Positions 43,065-55,295 are shown, numbered from the stretch's first letter. The stretch: DNA of 64,000 nt from Nematostella vectensis (GCF_932526225.1 NC_064046.1:7985219-8049218), one strand, 5' to 3'. The notes: generated by a model not told the origin, from the sequence alone. Numbers and translations: made by a program.

Positions 43065-43431
43065 GTGGATGATGAAATACATTACAGTTGTCTTCATTTG
43101 AGATCAACCGCCTCTTTAAACTCCATGTAACCTTTGAACTTAGGATTATCAAAGAAAAGGGATGATATTTAAAAGCTATGATTCTCTATGTTTTGTCTTT
43201 AAAAAGGAAAAAGCATTGTTGGACTAGAGACTAGAAGTGTAAAGGATATGTGGTTTCGAAGAAAATTCAAGAGTTTAGCTTGCCAAATAAAAGGTCCGAA
43301 AAGAAAAGAAGAAACCATGATTCTGTAACGTATGGGAAACTGGACACTCCCTTGATTCAGACGCACCAAAATGTCAATTGTAAACAAAATCTAAATATCA
43401 TTTAAAAGATAAACAAAACTTAATAACTTTG

Positions 43432-44370
43432 AGTACGCAATTTCGTGTTTGAGTACGCCGGTTTTTTGTGTTTGAGTACGCCGGTTTTTTGTGTTTGAGT
43501 ACGCCGGTTTTTTGTGTTTGAGTACGCCGGTTTTTTGTGTTTGAGTACGCCGGTTTTTTGTGTTTGAGTACGCCGGTTTTTTGTGTTTGAGTACGCCGGT
43601 TTTTTGTGTTTGAGTACGCCGGTTTTTTGTGTTTGAGTACGCCGGTTTTTTGTGTTTGAGTACGCCAGTTTTTGTGTTTGAGTACGCCGGTTTCGTGTTT
43701 GAGTACGCCGGTTTTTGTGTTTGAGTACGCCGGTTTCGTGTTTGAGTACGCCGGTTTTTGTGTTTGAGTACGCCGGTTTCGTGTTTGAGTACGCCGGTTT
43801 TTGTGTTTGAGTACGCCGGTTTCGTGTTTGAGTACGCCGATTTCGTGTTTGAGTAGGCCGGTTTCGTGTTTTAGTGCGCCGGTTTTGTGTTTGAGAACGC
43901 CGGTTTCGTGTTTGAGTACGCCGGTTTCGTGTTTGAGTACGCCGGTTTCGTGTTTTAGTGCGCCGGTTTTGTGTTTGAGAACGCCGGTTTCGTGTTTGAG
44001 TACGCCGGTTTTTTTGTTTGAGTACGCCGGTTTTTGTGTTTGAGAACGCCGGTTTCGTGTTTGAGTACGCCGGTTTCGTGTTTGAGTAGGCCGGTTTCGT
44101 GTTTTAGTGCGCCGGTTTTGTGTTTGAGAACGCCGGTTTCGTGTTTGAGTACGCCGGTTTCGTGTTTTAGTGCGCCGGTTTTGTGTTTGAGAACGCCGGT
44201 TTCGTGTTTGAGTACGCCGGTTTTTTTGTTTGAGTACGCCGGTTTTTGTGTTTGAGAACGCCGGTTTCGTGTTTGAGTACGCCGGTTTCGTGTTTGAGTA
44301 CGCCGGTTTTGTGTTTGAGTACGCCGGTTTTGTGTTTGAGAACGCCGGTTTTGTGTTTGAGTACGCCGAA
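43432..44370. repeat. 21-23-bp minisatellite (GTTTGAGTACGCCGG)
   Basis: More than 40 units of GTTTGAGTACGCCGGTTTTT-type (22-23 bp) in the first third and GAGTACGCCGGTTTCGTGTT-type (21 bp) later. Later units vary as TAGTGCGCC, TAGGCC and GAACGCC. The long ORFs on both strands here (for example 338 codons antisense) are products of the repeat. Confidence 0.95.
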
Positions 44371-44429
44371 TTCCATAAAATGAACACAAAACTCCATGGA
44401 ATTATCAACTGCATGTATAAGGTGTGGAA

Positions 44430-44730
44430 GCACGGGTGGCCTAGTGTGTTAGCGCATCGGCCCTCGCCGCTGGCCTAGGTTCGAATCCTGATCAAACTGG
44501 GGATATTCCGGGTTTTTGCCTCGATTCGAATTTGTGTCACAAGTGGGTTGAAGTTATTCACCAGTGTTTCCAGTCTTTTAACCGGAGGTCCCGTCTCTTC
44601 AAGCTGCACTACACTAACCTGAACCGAAGGGACGTAAAAAACACTGGGGACACAATAAACCCTCTGGCAGTGACCACCCCCAGTGACAGTGCTTACAATA
44701 CCTACTAACAATACACACAAGGGCGTATTT
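44430..44730 (+). repeat. tRNA-derived SINE-like element
   Basis: An RNA polymerase III A box (TGGCCTAGTGTG, 44437-44448) and B box (GGTTCGAATCC, 44478-44488) sit 29 nt apart. They are in a tRNA-like head with a T-stem/loop AGGTTCGAATCCT but no credible full cloverleaf. A non-tRNA body follows. The 3' limit is unclear. Confidence 0.65.
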
Positions 44731-44882
44731 GATTTGGAGCCTAGCTCTGTTGTACCTTCCGCACCAGTGGTGGAAATTGAATTAAACCAACATGGCTGCC
44801 TCTCTCTATCCCCAGGCCCCAACGCGCGGTGAGCCTGGAACCGAATACAAAAATTGATCACCCTGTGGTGACTGGAACATGA

Positions 44883-45094
44883 CTTAGGGCGCGTTTTTTT
44901 ACTCGTGATTACGGAATGAGAATGATTAGAATAGTAAAAGCGCGCGTTCGTCTATCCCGCGTTCCCATTCCGGAATGGAATAAAGACCATTCCACCCATT
45001 CTGCTACCTGTAGCAGAATGACTCGAACGTCATTCTGAACATTCTCTACCAACCATTCCCATTCCAGAATGATAGGAAAGAAACTCGCCCTAAG
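44883..45094. mobile_element. MITE-like element with TTAGGGCG termini
   Basis: CTTAGGGCGCGTTTTTTT at the left faces AAACTCGCCCTAAG at the right. The interior has many ATTCC/GGAAT inverted strings (CATTCCGGAATGGAATAAAG, CATTCCCATTCCAGAATG), so it is strongly foldable. About 212 bp, no ORF. Confidence 0.7.
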
Positions 45095-45676
45095 ATACAA
45101 CACTATTCATATTTATAAATCCACTATACACCTGTGGAAGCATGCTGCTTCGTGAGCAGGCTATCATTTAGAAATCTTTAGGGTTGTGATACTTGCCGCT
45201 TCATGGAGGTAGCCAAATGCAGCTTCATTAGAAAGAAACTGATATTTCGGCACTACTTTAATTGACTGTATAATGGAGGTTACTTTATCTTTTACTGTGT
45301 CTAGTAAGCGCCCGTGGCGCTTATTATTTTGGGCCGCTAATTCCATGCAAAACATTTTGCTTTCCTAGACACGCAGAAATTCTGCATCCAGGAATTTTGC
45401 ATTCACGTTTCTTAACTTATTTTCACTTGTTTTTCTGCACCAGACATGTAAAACTATCTGCAGGCAAATAAATTATTTTTTACATGCTGCAGAAAAGACA
45501 TTATTGAATGTGTTATTCCGTATTGTTTGGAGTTTTTGTTCAATTGTAACTGAATGACTTAATTGCAGTAGAAAACAACTTTAGTACGGTAACTTTTATT
45601 TGCTCTCAATTCAGTTAATAATTGTTAAAAATTCTTAATAAGAATTGACAGATTGCTACCCTGGGTACTAGAGCCT

Positions 45677-45825
45677 CGACTTCTTCCGCCCAGTGACGCT
45701 CTGCCAGACTTCTTCCGCCCAGTGACGCTCTGCCAGACTTCTTCCGCCCAGTGACGCTCTGCCAGACTTCTCTCGCCCAGTGACGCTCTGCCAGACTTCT
45801 TTCGCCCAGTGACGCTCAGCCAAAA
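45677..45825. repeat. 29-bp tandem repeat, five copies
   Basis: Five units of ACTTCTTCCGCCCAGTGACG plus CTCTGCCAG, the last two slightly diverged. Confidence 0.9.
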
Positions 45826-45829
45826 TGCC

Positions 45830-46960
45830 GAGACGAGCGAAGCGAGGAGGCTCTGGGCGGGCGAGTAGCTTTTTTCAGTTCCAGAAATACAGATTTTGAA
45901 TTCTGCAGCTGATTGGTTAACGAGATTGTCATAGTAACACAAAACCATATTCGATCGCGTGTAGTTGGTTTGCTTATACACAAATACACATGGTGTTCAA
46001 CGCTAGTTTCGACAACGGTCCTTGATTCTTCTTATTGTTTTCGGGCTGGAGCTGCAGGGGTCCTACAGTTTGTACCGGAGGCGAAGTTTTGAAGATGGAG
46101 CTAAGCCCGCCCGCATCGGGGTGACATTACGAGAGTTTTCCAACCTATCGCTTTCGATTGCTCACATGTCCTTGCTTTTGTCGATTTGAATTTTTGCAGT
46201 TCTGTAACAACGACAGTAGACTGTAGTGGGGGCGGTACAGGTACCGGGCTTTACTTCGCTGTTACAAACTCAAGGTTTACCAGATATATCTGCGGCTACT
46301 ACCGCACCCCTTTTTATATGGTCCTACTGCGGCGTCCCTTAGGTAATCCGACACTGACAGCCATGAAAAGCTTTTAGCTCTGTTTAGATAAGGTTTCAGC
46401 CAATGGGCGTCAGAGAAACGAACTACCCCCCCATGGGTGTGTCGGTTTGTTACCCTTGGTCTACCTTACGTAATGTTTACATGTTGCTACTGACTACGGT
46501 TGTCACACACTAACTTGTTACACTGCTAGTGCGCATGGCAAGATACACACATGAATATAATGATTGACAAGATTCCATTCATTTTTGCACTCAAAATCTT
46601 AAACCGTACTAAATCCTAATTTCGTCGACGGCCAGGGCAAACCCTGTGTGAACTCAGACCTAACTTTTCTTCCGCGCGAACAGAGAATTGGTGGCCGAAT
46701 TCCGATTGTACCCCTGGAAAAGGGACGCGCCACTCCTACCTTTCCACTGGGTGAAGGGTCAACTTTTTACTTTTCGCTATCCTATTTCATAGGAACGGCT
46801 AAAGTTACTTTGTCGATATAACTTGCTTAAACAAACAGACGCCTTTTAGTTGAATAAACAAAACATACTTATAACGGTTCTTAACTTCAGGATGGTCGGT
46901 GTTTAATAAAAATAAGACAGAAATTAGCGCTGAAAAATTTCTCCCTGGGCCTTTTGATGA
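45830..46960. other. Intergenic, no gene seen
   Basis: Short ORFs only, none with a motif or paired splice sites. Confidence 0.4.
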
Positions 46961-46961
46961 C

Positions 46962-46992
46962 AACAACAACAACAGCAATAATAATAATAATA

Positions 46993-47024
<32 letters not shown>

Positions 47025-47072
47025 GGTGGTGGTGGTGGTGGTGGTGGTGAGATGATGATGATGATGATGAGA
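46962..47072. repeat. Trinucleotide microsatellite (CAA, AAT, GAT, GGT)
   Basis: Consecutive runs of ACA/AAC, AAT, GAT, GGT and GAT. The His-, Gly- and Thr-rich ORFs across it are artefacts. Confidence 0.95.
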
Positions 47073-47084
47073 CGCCAGTGACGT

Positions 47085-47215
47085 GCCAGTGACGGTGGCA
47101 GAAAGTGACGGTGGAAATAAGTGACGGTGAAAATAAGTGACGGTGAAAATGAGTGACGGTGGAAGAAAGTGACGGTGGAAGAAAGTGACGGTGAAAATAA
47201 GTAACGGTGGAAGAA
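47085..47215. repeat. AGTGACGGTGGAAATA tandem repeat
   Basis: About eight units of roughly 16 bp (AGTGACGGTGGAAATA and GAAG variants). A related fragment, GAAGTGACGGTAGAAGAAAG, occurs at 49826-49845. Confidence 0.85.
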
Positions 47216-47219
47216 GGTG

Positions 47220-49610
47220 GTGGTGGTTGATCGATAAGTGTTTTATTAAAGAATAGGGTGAAAGAGAGGTTGTTGTTTTTAATAAAAGAAAAGACATTTA
47301 AAATAAATATCAGAGGCAGAATAAAGATGTCTATCAATTTCAGCACAAGAAGTGTTGGCTGTGATAACTTGGTAAAGTTTTTCTCGTGAGAGTTAATCTG
47401 CGGCGAGCTAAATAATGCATGGCACACGCGACTGGTGGCAATCGCCTTTCGGGTAATTAAGGCAGGCATTCGTTATAAATACCAATAGAGAGAACACCTC
47501 AACGATAAACCAACTCGTTAATGCATTTGTTTATAGATTTTATTATTATCATTTTATATAGAGTTACACGAGTAAAAAGGGGTGTTAGATTAGAGACTTC
47601 AGTATGGGTTAACTCCAGAAAATTGTTTGCATGGAATCGTCTGCCCACATACCTAAGGATCGTTTGTTGTCTCAAAAGAAAAGCGTTTTTTTTTACCTGA
47701 AAACAGCTCTATAAAAGGGTTTCTTACCAATCGAAACAAAGTCAAAACGGATTGCATTATATGCTTAGAGCTGGCGTGTACCAAAGTATTAGATTGCTGC
47801 AGTGGAAAAGTCTCGTGGAGTGTCTGGCAAGAGAGCCAGCATGACCTGGGGGTATTATTTAGCTGCCCACATTGCCGCAGAAGTCAGAAGAAAGTTAAGA
47901 AAGAAGTAAACTGCATATACAGGATCCCATCCTGAGCGAAAGCCAGAGCCAGAGAGAAAGCGAATCATCAACAACATTTCTAGATTTCGTAGTAGAGTGG
48001 TAAAGTTGCTGGGGGAAAATATCTGTTCCTTTTTCCCAGGAGAGACCCTTCATTTTCTTGCCAAGCCAGCAGTGGTTAGACATGAAACCATAAAAAGCAG
48101 GAAATTCTTAAAAGGCTCGCATATTAGTGTTTCTGTTAAGCAATGCATTTTTGTCATGCGGGGTTCATGGTCTGCCCTTGAAATGCAAAGTTTGACTGAG
48201 TAATATTTACTGGCGGTTTCCATTATCTAAGGATAGTGGAAAGGGTCTACGGCCTGCTCTTGTAGAATGTGTCATGACAGTGGAATAGTTAACGAAATGT
48301 TGGGAAAATATGAAGATTAGTCTAACCCATGGCGGATCTGGGGGGGAGGGTTTAGGGGGTTTAACCCCCCCCCCCCTTGGGCTGCCAGAAAGCCATATCT
48401 AACAAAAAAATTCCCTTCTCCCCCCTTTGTCATTGAGCCAAACCCTCCCTTTAGCGAAAAGCTAGACCCGCCCCTGGAACCTGTAAACCTGTAAGTATCT
48501 TTATGACAACCCATTAGGGCTCCCGAATGGTACCCCGAAACTTCGATGTGCTCGCAGTTTTCGGCTAATGCGTGAGTAAACATGATTTTCATATTCTTGA
48601 GCAAGGCCTGGAAGCTAATCTATAAATAATTGATGAATGTTAAAAGAGCATATCATGTGCATATCATATTGTGGTGATAGAGCACACCAATCGCCGTTTT
48701 ATAAATGTAAAATTATTTGTACCTATTAGCTATTACCGATTTACTAATCTGCACTTCTTTTGTCGCGTTCAGGAACACTTCCTTCTGATATTGGTGTTAC
48801 TCCTGCACAAAAAGTAGAACGAAAAAAGAGAAAGACATCTTTATGTCTTAACTGTTTCATGTCTAATAAGAATATTCTCAGCTTCTGCAATAGGTACTGA
48901 GCTCGTTCGCGAAGGGACAATTCAGAGACAGGGTTTGTGTATAATGGCTATGCCAGAGACATAACCGGATTTTAATAGTTCTTTAGATCAACAACTTTAC
49001 AATCAATAAATACATAAGCACCAAAGTACCAGCCCAGAGCGAAGATGAGAGGAGACACAAAACTATGTTAGTCACTAACATAAGCATCGGCTGGAATGGG
49101 GAGGAGACGGGTAAGATATTGCAACGATTGCAAGAAAGTGAAAACTTGTGTAATTACAAAAGAACCCACACGGAGTAGCAGAGGTGACTTGGAAATGGCG
49201 CCAACTGAGCACGCGGTAATCAGAAATGCCTATGGGGGGATGTAGCCACTGGGAATAAGACACCCCCTCAGCTCTCGCTGATATCACCGGAAGTAATAAA
49301 TACGGGGCAATTTTCGCTATAAAATCAATTTTGATTCTCAAAATTTTCTTTATCGTGAAAACAAAAACAGCATGGGAATCCAACCATATCGTAACAATAG
49401 TTGATGTGTACCGAACCTTACATTTTGATCGTTTATTCAAAGGAGGTTCTGGTTTGTATTCTTCATCATAGCAATCAGGTACACTTCATAGGTAGTAAAT
49501 AAATGCAGTATTGGCATAAAAGTAGCTCAATCAACCTTGTCATCAAAATGACAAAAATCAGAGAACAAAACTACTTTGAATTGCATTTGTTTAAATCAAT
49601 GTAAAATCAA
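47220..49610. other. Intergenic, no gene seen
   Basis: Contains a C-run at 48366-48376 and no ORF I can defend. A fragment at 48775-48898 after a TTCAG acceptor-like site is open but unsupported. Confidence 0.35.
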
Positions 49611-49617
49611 TCAAACA

Positions 49618-49775
49618 TACCTCAACTACCGTCATGCATCGCGCGCTTCAATTGATGCAAGCTTAAAAATGCGCGTGCTGCATTCTGGTAGTTGAGGTAG
49701 GTTTCTATGGCTATTCCAGCTATAAGTTCGCATTACCATAGAAACCTACCTCAACTACCAGAATGCAGCGCGGGG
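49618..49775. mobile_element. Three-arm inverted repeat element
   Basis: The motif CCTCAACTACC occurs at 49620-49630 and 49750-49760, and its complement GGTAGTTGAGG at 49688-49698. The middle arm therefore pairs with either side. The arms also share ATGCANCGCGCG and CATAGAAACCTACCTCAACT. Confidence 0.75.
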
Positions 49776-49910
49776 GGGGGATTTCTTCTGCACCAGACAT
49801 GACATGCTGCATGCTGTTGGTGGAAAGAAGTGACGGTAGAAGAAAGAGACGTTTTTTTTCATTATTAATATAATCATCATCATCATCATTATGTCTTCCG
49901 GGATGGGTTT

Positions 49911-50740
49911 TTGGCTGTTAATTACGCGCGGCAAGAAAAACAAGTTGAAATCGAAGAAGAAATACAGAGAAACGATGGTGGAAAGGTGAAATGGACAGAG
50001 CAAATGAGCAAGGATCTTATCGACACATCGTCGGAAAATCCATCCTGTAACAGGAATGGGGAAAAAAGGCTACACAGCTTTTATGAAAGAGCTATGGAAC
50101 GGAAAAGGGTACGGACATTACGAATTGAAAAGCCAAAACATACGAGATCAGGCTTCGAGGCTGGAAAAGATGGAACTGGATGGAAGCGTAAACGATGTGC
50201 AGAGTGAAGTGGGGTCCGACATGAGTAATCTTAGCTTATCTAGTACTGCAACTACCGATAATAGATCCAGCCAAGAAAGTATCGTAGGCGAAACTCAAAA
50301 TGTTAATGGCCATCAAAGCGAAAATGCTAATTACTTTTTTTCCACCGAGGAGTAGCTCAGCTTTACATACGCTTTCTACACAATCCCAAAAGGACGCAAG
50401 ATCTGACTAGCCTCTTAGGTGTTGCTGAAAATTAACTACATTCAGAGGTGCCGGGTCCTTAACTTGATTGTGATCCCGTAAGCAAGTATTCAAGCGTTTA
50501 CTGGGGGCGCAAAAAGGATGGAGCGGGAGTATGGCTCAACACAACAGCTATCGTAAATACATACCTAGCCGAAGAATGCCTTTCTGGTCCCATGAGGGAC
50601 CAGACCAGATAACTAAACACATCAATGACTGGTACAATAAAACAGAAACACAGTATATCGCTTTAACGGCAGCCATTGTACTCTTGGCACTTGCGCTGCA
50701 AAAAACCGAGCCAAGGTTCGAAAGCACCTTATTTTAATTT
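49911..50740 (+). pseudogene. Retroelement ORF fragment, unassigned
   Basis: Two overlapping frames: 49911-50207 (VKWTEQMSKDLIDTSSENPS...) and 50056-50355 (KKGYTAFMKELWNGKGYGH, NIRDQASRLEKM, then a Ser/Asn-rich tail). The second continues the sense of the first after a frameshift at an A6 run near 50062. A third fragment is at 50531-50737. The style fits ORF1-type proteins of cnidarian non-LTR elements, and the following 3' sequence matches the L2-like fragment at 12180-12500. Family assignment is tentative. Confidence 0.45.
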
Positions 50741-50744
50741 ATAC

Positions 50745-51080
50745 GACGAGCGGAGAACCGAATCGATTCCTTGGAACGTATTTACAAGGAGTCGATTCGG
50801 TTGTCCGCTAATCATATTAGACATCAAGTTGAACTGACCGCATATATGCAAAATGGAGTGGTTTGCAACTATAGTTTTTAAGATTTTCTACCAAAACCCC
50901 CAAAACTGCGATTTCATTTGCGCGTTCTTCGCACCTCGCCGATTATAAACATCTAACTTTTATTTCAGAATTTGCATACTAGAAGCATTGGTAATTGTGT
51001 TCGCCAAAGATCAGATCGATCTTACGCTTTAAAGAGGCTACTAAACGGGCTTCAATTTAAACGAATTTTTGGAAACAATA
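50745..51080. repeat. Rearranged copy of an L2-like 3' end
   Basis: GTCGATTCGGTTGTCCGC and AGACATCAAGTTGAACTGAC match 12428-12480 in the same orientation. 50745-50780 and 50900-51070 (GCATTGGTAATTGTGTTCGC, AGATCAGATCGATCTTACGC) match 12180-12440 in inverted orientation. Two copies or an internal inversion are needed to explain it. Confidence 0.55.
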
Positions 51081-51089
51081 ATATTAATC

Positions 51090-52580
51090 GACAGCTATTT
51101 ATCAAAATCTATTTTTAAAATACTTTCAAAAAATTTGCCCGGGAGGGGGGGGGGGGTATTGAAAGTGTATGGATTTTAAAAAGGGGGGTCACTGACTTCT
51201 TTGGGTGTTGTCTCTACTATACAATTTGATCCAGTGTCATATAAGACTTGGTCCAACGAGTCTTGATTTGGGGGCAGTTATTTGGTATGCACAATCCAGG
51301 AGTCCAGGATACATATTAAGCCACGTTTTTTCTATGCAATGCAAACGTGAAAATGGACCCCGTGTCCTATTCTTTTATCTCCGTTCGGCAATCATCGCCG
51401 AGATAAATAAAATAAAATAAAATATGTAAAGTGCTTATGTTCCATATCTAAAATATCAACAAAACATTTTAATGCTATACACTTTATTTTTTTTATTGGA
51501 ACGTCTAATTTTCAGATGAGGCTGAGCCGTTCTTATTTTTTGAGCATTTTAAGGCAAAAAATTTTCTTAATGTTCTTAAACTTTAGTGTTTATTAAATAT
51601 AATACCCAATTAATTATTAGGAGGGAAATTACACAAATGATCAATAGCAGTATATTATTTAAGGTTGTTATTAATAAACACAATTTGGCACTGCATCTTA
51701 GAACACAAAAGACTAAAAAGGCAATATTTTGCCTTGAGCCTCGGTATGTACTAAGCATGTTTTTACAATTTGGTGAATTCTCAGCCTGGACGTTTTATAA
51801 GGTTCTTATAAAAAAAGAGTGTAAGCGCTCATTCTTCGTCATCAACATCCTCGCTCACATCTGATTCGCTGTCTTCCTCCCTTTCTTTCTTTTCTATTTT
51901 CTCGTGCTTACAAAAAGATCAAAAAAGCGTTTTTGCTTTTTCTGCGTCATCTATAACACCAACCTTTAGCACGTTGAGGACCTGGATTTTGTCGCATCTT
52001 TGAAAAAGTGAGTGCCTTCACTTTTTTCTGAATAAATATTTTCAACCAGTTTCTTCCCCTCCACGTTCTGACCAGCTTGCAGCTAATCTTTTACCCGTGT
52101 TCCTTTGACATTGTCATTGCCGTTTCTTCCTTCGCTCTTTCTTTTCTCGGTTTTTCTGGAGGGGGGGGGGGGGGGAGGTCATGGAGGGGGCACCGAAAAT
52201 ATGGGAGAAGCGTGGCATGGAAAATTTTGAAGAGGGGGGCATGGAAAATTTTGTTTCTCCTGAAGGGGGCGCCTAATTTTATCCCTTACTTTTAAATCAA
52301 AATCACGAGTATTGTTAGAACCTAGCATTTTGGTATTTTGGAAAACCAAGCGATTTCTGACAATACTTTATCCACTGTATTTACTATTGAAACTACAATC
52401 ATTTGTCCAATTGCCTGAATAGTGTTTCGAATTTAGAGAATCTATATATAGCAAGATAATATCTGTAAAGCCCATTATTAATCATAGTTATTATTAAATT
52501 TTACCCGATGTAAATCACGCAATTCAGCCTTTTCCGTGCATTGTAATAATTTTGAAATAAACTATTTATCTATCCACACA
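51090..52580. other. Intergenic, no gene seen
   Basis: G-runs at about 51143-51157 and 52159-52175; short ORFs without motifs. Confidence 0.4.
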
Positions 52581-52582
52581 CT

Positions 52583-52830
52583 TGTTGTTGTTTCAACAAT
52601 TGTACTTTATAGATACGTACAATAAGTGTGGGGCTCCGCCTTAGGGAGTTCTTAAATATATCTAGTATATATTCTTCTTATCTCCATTTCTCATCTGTTC
52701 ATTATTTTATTTCTTTGCTTTTTTTTTTTTCCTTATTTAAGCATGTGGTTGTTTCACAAATTGTACTTTATGGATTCGAACAATAAGTGTCGGCCTCCGC
52801 TTTAGGGAGTGCCTAAAATTATCTAGTACA
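52583..52830. repeat. Direct repeat pair preceding the 32-bp satellite
   Basis: About 90 bp at 52583-52675 (ATTGTACTTTATAGATACGT, GGGGCTCCGCCTTAGGGAGT, AAATATATCTAGTATATATT) recurs at 52743-52830. The end of the first copy already contains a satellite-like unit. Confidence 0.75.
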
Positions 52831-54690
52831 TATCCTCTTATACCCAAATATATCTAGTACATATCCTCTTATAACCAAATATATCTAGTACATATTCTTC
52901 TTATAACCAAATATATCTAGTACATATCCTCTTATACCCAAATATATCTAGTACATATCCTCTTATAACCAAATATATCTAGTACATATTCTTCTTATAC
53001 CCAAATATATCTAGTACATATTCTTCTTATAACCAAATATATCTAGTACATATTCTTCTTATAACCAAATATATCTAGTACATATTCTTCTTATAACCAA
53101 ATATATCTAGTACATATTCTTCTTATAACCAAATATATCTAGTACATATTCTTCTTATAGCCAAATATATCTAGTACATATTCTTCTTATAACCAAATAT
53201 ATCTAGTACATATTCTTCTTATAACCAAATATATCTAGTACATATTCTTCTTATAACCAAATATATCTAGTACATATTCTTCTTATAACCAAATATATCT
53301 AGTACATATTCTTCTTATAACCAAATATATCTAGTACATATTCTTCTTATAACCAAATATATCTAGTACATATTCTTCTTATAACCAAATATATCTAGTA
53401 CATATTCTTCTTATAACCAAATATATCTAGTACATATTCTTCTTATAACCAAATATATCTAGTACATATTCTTCTTATAACCAAATATATCTAGTACATA
53501 CTCTTCTTATAACCAAATATATCTAGTACATATTCTTCTTATAACCAAATATATCTAGTATATATTCTTCTTATAACCAAATATATCTAGTACATATTCT
53601 TCTTATAACCAAATATATCTAGTACATATTCTTCTTATAACGAAATATATCTAGTACATATTCTTCTCATAACCAAATATATCTAGTACATATTCTTCTT
53701 ATAACCAAATATATCTAGTACATATTCTTCTTATAACCAAATATATCTAGTACATATCCTCTTATACCCAAATATATCTAGTACATATCCTCTTATAACC
53801 AAATATATCTAGTACATATTCTTCTTATACCCAAATATATCTAGTACATATTCTTCTTATACCCAAATATATCTAGTACATATTCTTCTTATAACCAAAT
53901 ATATCTAGTACATATTCTTCTTATAACCAAATATATCTAGTACATACTCTTCTTATAACCAAATATATCTAGTACATATTCTTCTTATAACCAAATATAT
54001 CTAGTATATATTCTTCTTATAACCAAATATATCTAGTACATATTCTTCTTATAACCAAATATATCTAGTACATATTCTTCTTATAACCAAATATATCTAG
54101 TACATATTCTTCTTATAACCAAATATATCTAGTACATATTCTTCTTATAACCAAATATATCTAGTACATATTCTTCTTATAACCAAATATATCTAGTACA
54201 TATTCTTCTTATAACCAAATATATCTAGTACATATTCTTCTTATAACCAAAAATATCTAGTACATATTCTTCTTATAACCAAATATATCTAGTACATACT
54301 CTTCTTATAACCAAATATATCTAGTACATATTCTTCTTATAACCAAATATATCTAGTATATATTCTTCTTATAACCAAATATATCTAGTACATATTCTTC
54401 TTATAACCAAATATATCTAGTACATATTCTTCTTATAACGAAATATATCTAGTACATATTCTTCTTATAACCAAATATATCTAGTACATATTTTTCTTAT
54501 AACCAAATATATCTAGTACATATTCTTCTTATAACCAAATATATCTAGTACATATTTTTCTTATAACCAAATATATCTAGTACATATTCTTCTTATAACC
54601 AAATATATCTAGTACATATTCTTCTTATAACCAAATATATCTAGTACATATTCTTCTTATAACCAAATATATCTAGTACATATTTTTCTT
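52811..54690. repeat. 32-bp minisatellite, about 58 copies
   Basis: Units of AACCAAATATATCTAGTACA plus TATTCTTCTTAT. 31-bp variants with TATCCTCTTAT lie near the left end and at 53745-53810, and groups of variant units (ACTCTTC, GTATATATTC) recur, indicating block duplication. Confidence 0.97.
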
Positions 54691-54989
54691 AATAACACGC
54701 GACCTTGTAATTCGCAACCCCCGTATTTTTCCACAACAAATATGGCAGCGTCGAGTATAACTGAGATAAAGGAAATCCAAACCTAATTCTCTTTCATAAC
54801 CCTCAAATTGCAATTTCATCATACAGAATATTTGAAGAAAGAACAGAATGAGGCCGTGGTTGGATAATTCTAAAGGGAGAGCCGTCGTAATATTACAAAA
54901 CCGGAGAAATACTAAACCACAAGCGTAGGCCGTGACTAAAAAACGTAGGCCGTGCTCGAGTCTCTGGTACCCAGGGTGCATTTTTGGTT

Positions 54990-55295
54990 CACCTCATCAC
55001 AAGCTTCCCAATAGCCCAATTTCTAATTCCACTATGACCGCTGGACTTACAGACTAAGTTTGCATAAATACAGTGTAAGCCACGACTTGAGGCAAATTTC
55101 ATGCGCATACCAGCGAGAATCCTCTGGAACTTGGAATAAAACAATGCAAAAACCTGTGAATACTTCATGATCCCGCTGGTATTTGCAATCGATTCAATTG
55201 AAACCGAGGCTTGCACTGTATTTATGCGTCCTCTGTGCCTATGACCAGCAGGCACAACGGAACTCGAAACTGGACTATTGAAAAAACTGGACTAT
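54990..55295. mobile_element. Hairpin element, about 300 bp
   Basis: The left arm (55005-55092: CCAATAGCCCAATTTCTAAT, GCATAAATACAGTGTAAGCC) pairs with the right arm (55195-55285: GGCTTGCACTGTATTTATGC, CGAAACTGGACTATTG). The arms are diverged by substitution. Confidence 0.7.

Noticed and set aside
43398-44414. 338-codon minus-strand ORF of repeated TKTGVLKHETGVLKH-type sequence
   Set aside because: It is a translation of the 21-23-bp minisatellite; several frames on both strands are open for the same reason, and there is no start context or exon signal.
44437-44490. Functional tRNA gene
   Set aside because: A and B boxes are present but the acceptor and anticodon stems do not pair convincingly; a SINE head fits better.
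46186-46377. 63-codon ORF with CSGGGTGTGLYF
   Set aside because: No signal peptide, domain or splice context; likely chance.
46887-47469. His-, Thr- and Ile-rich minus-strand ORFs
   Set aside because: Products of the trinucleotide microsatellite and the AGTGACGGTGG tandem repeat.
48317-48604. 95-codon Gly-rich minus-strand ORF
   Set aside because: Driven by C-runs; no motif or splice support.
48775-48898. Possible exon after a TTCAG acceptor
   Set aside because: Open for about 40 codons but with no partner exon, no donor and no homology I can recognise.
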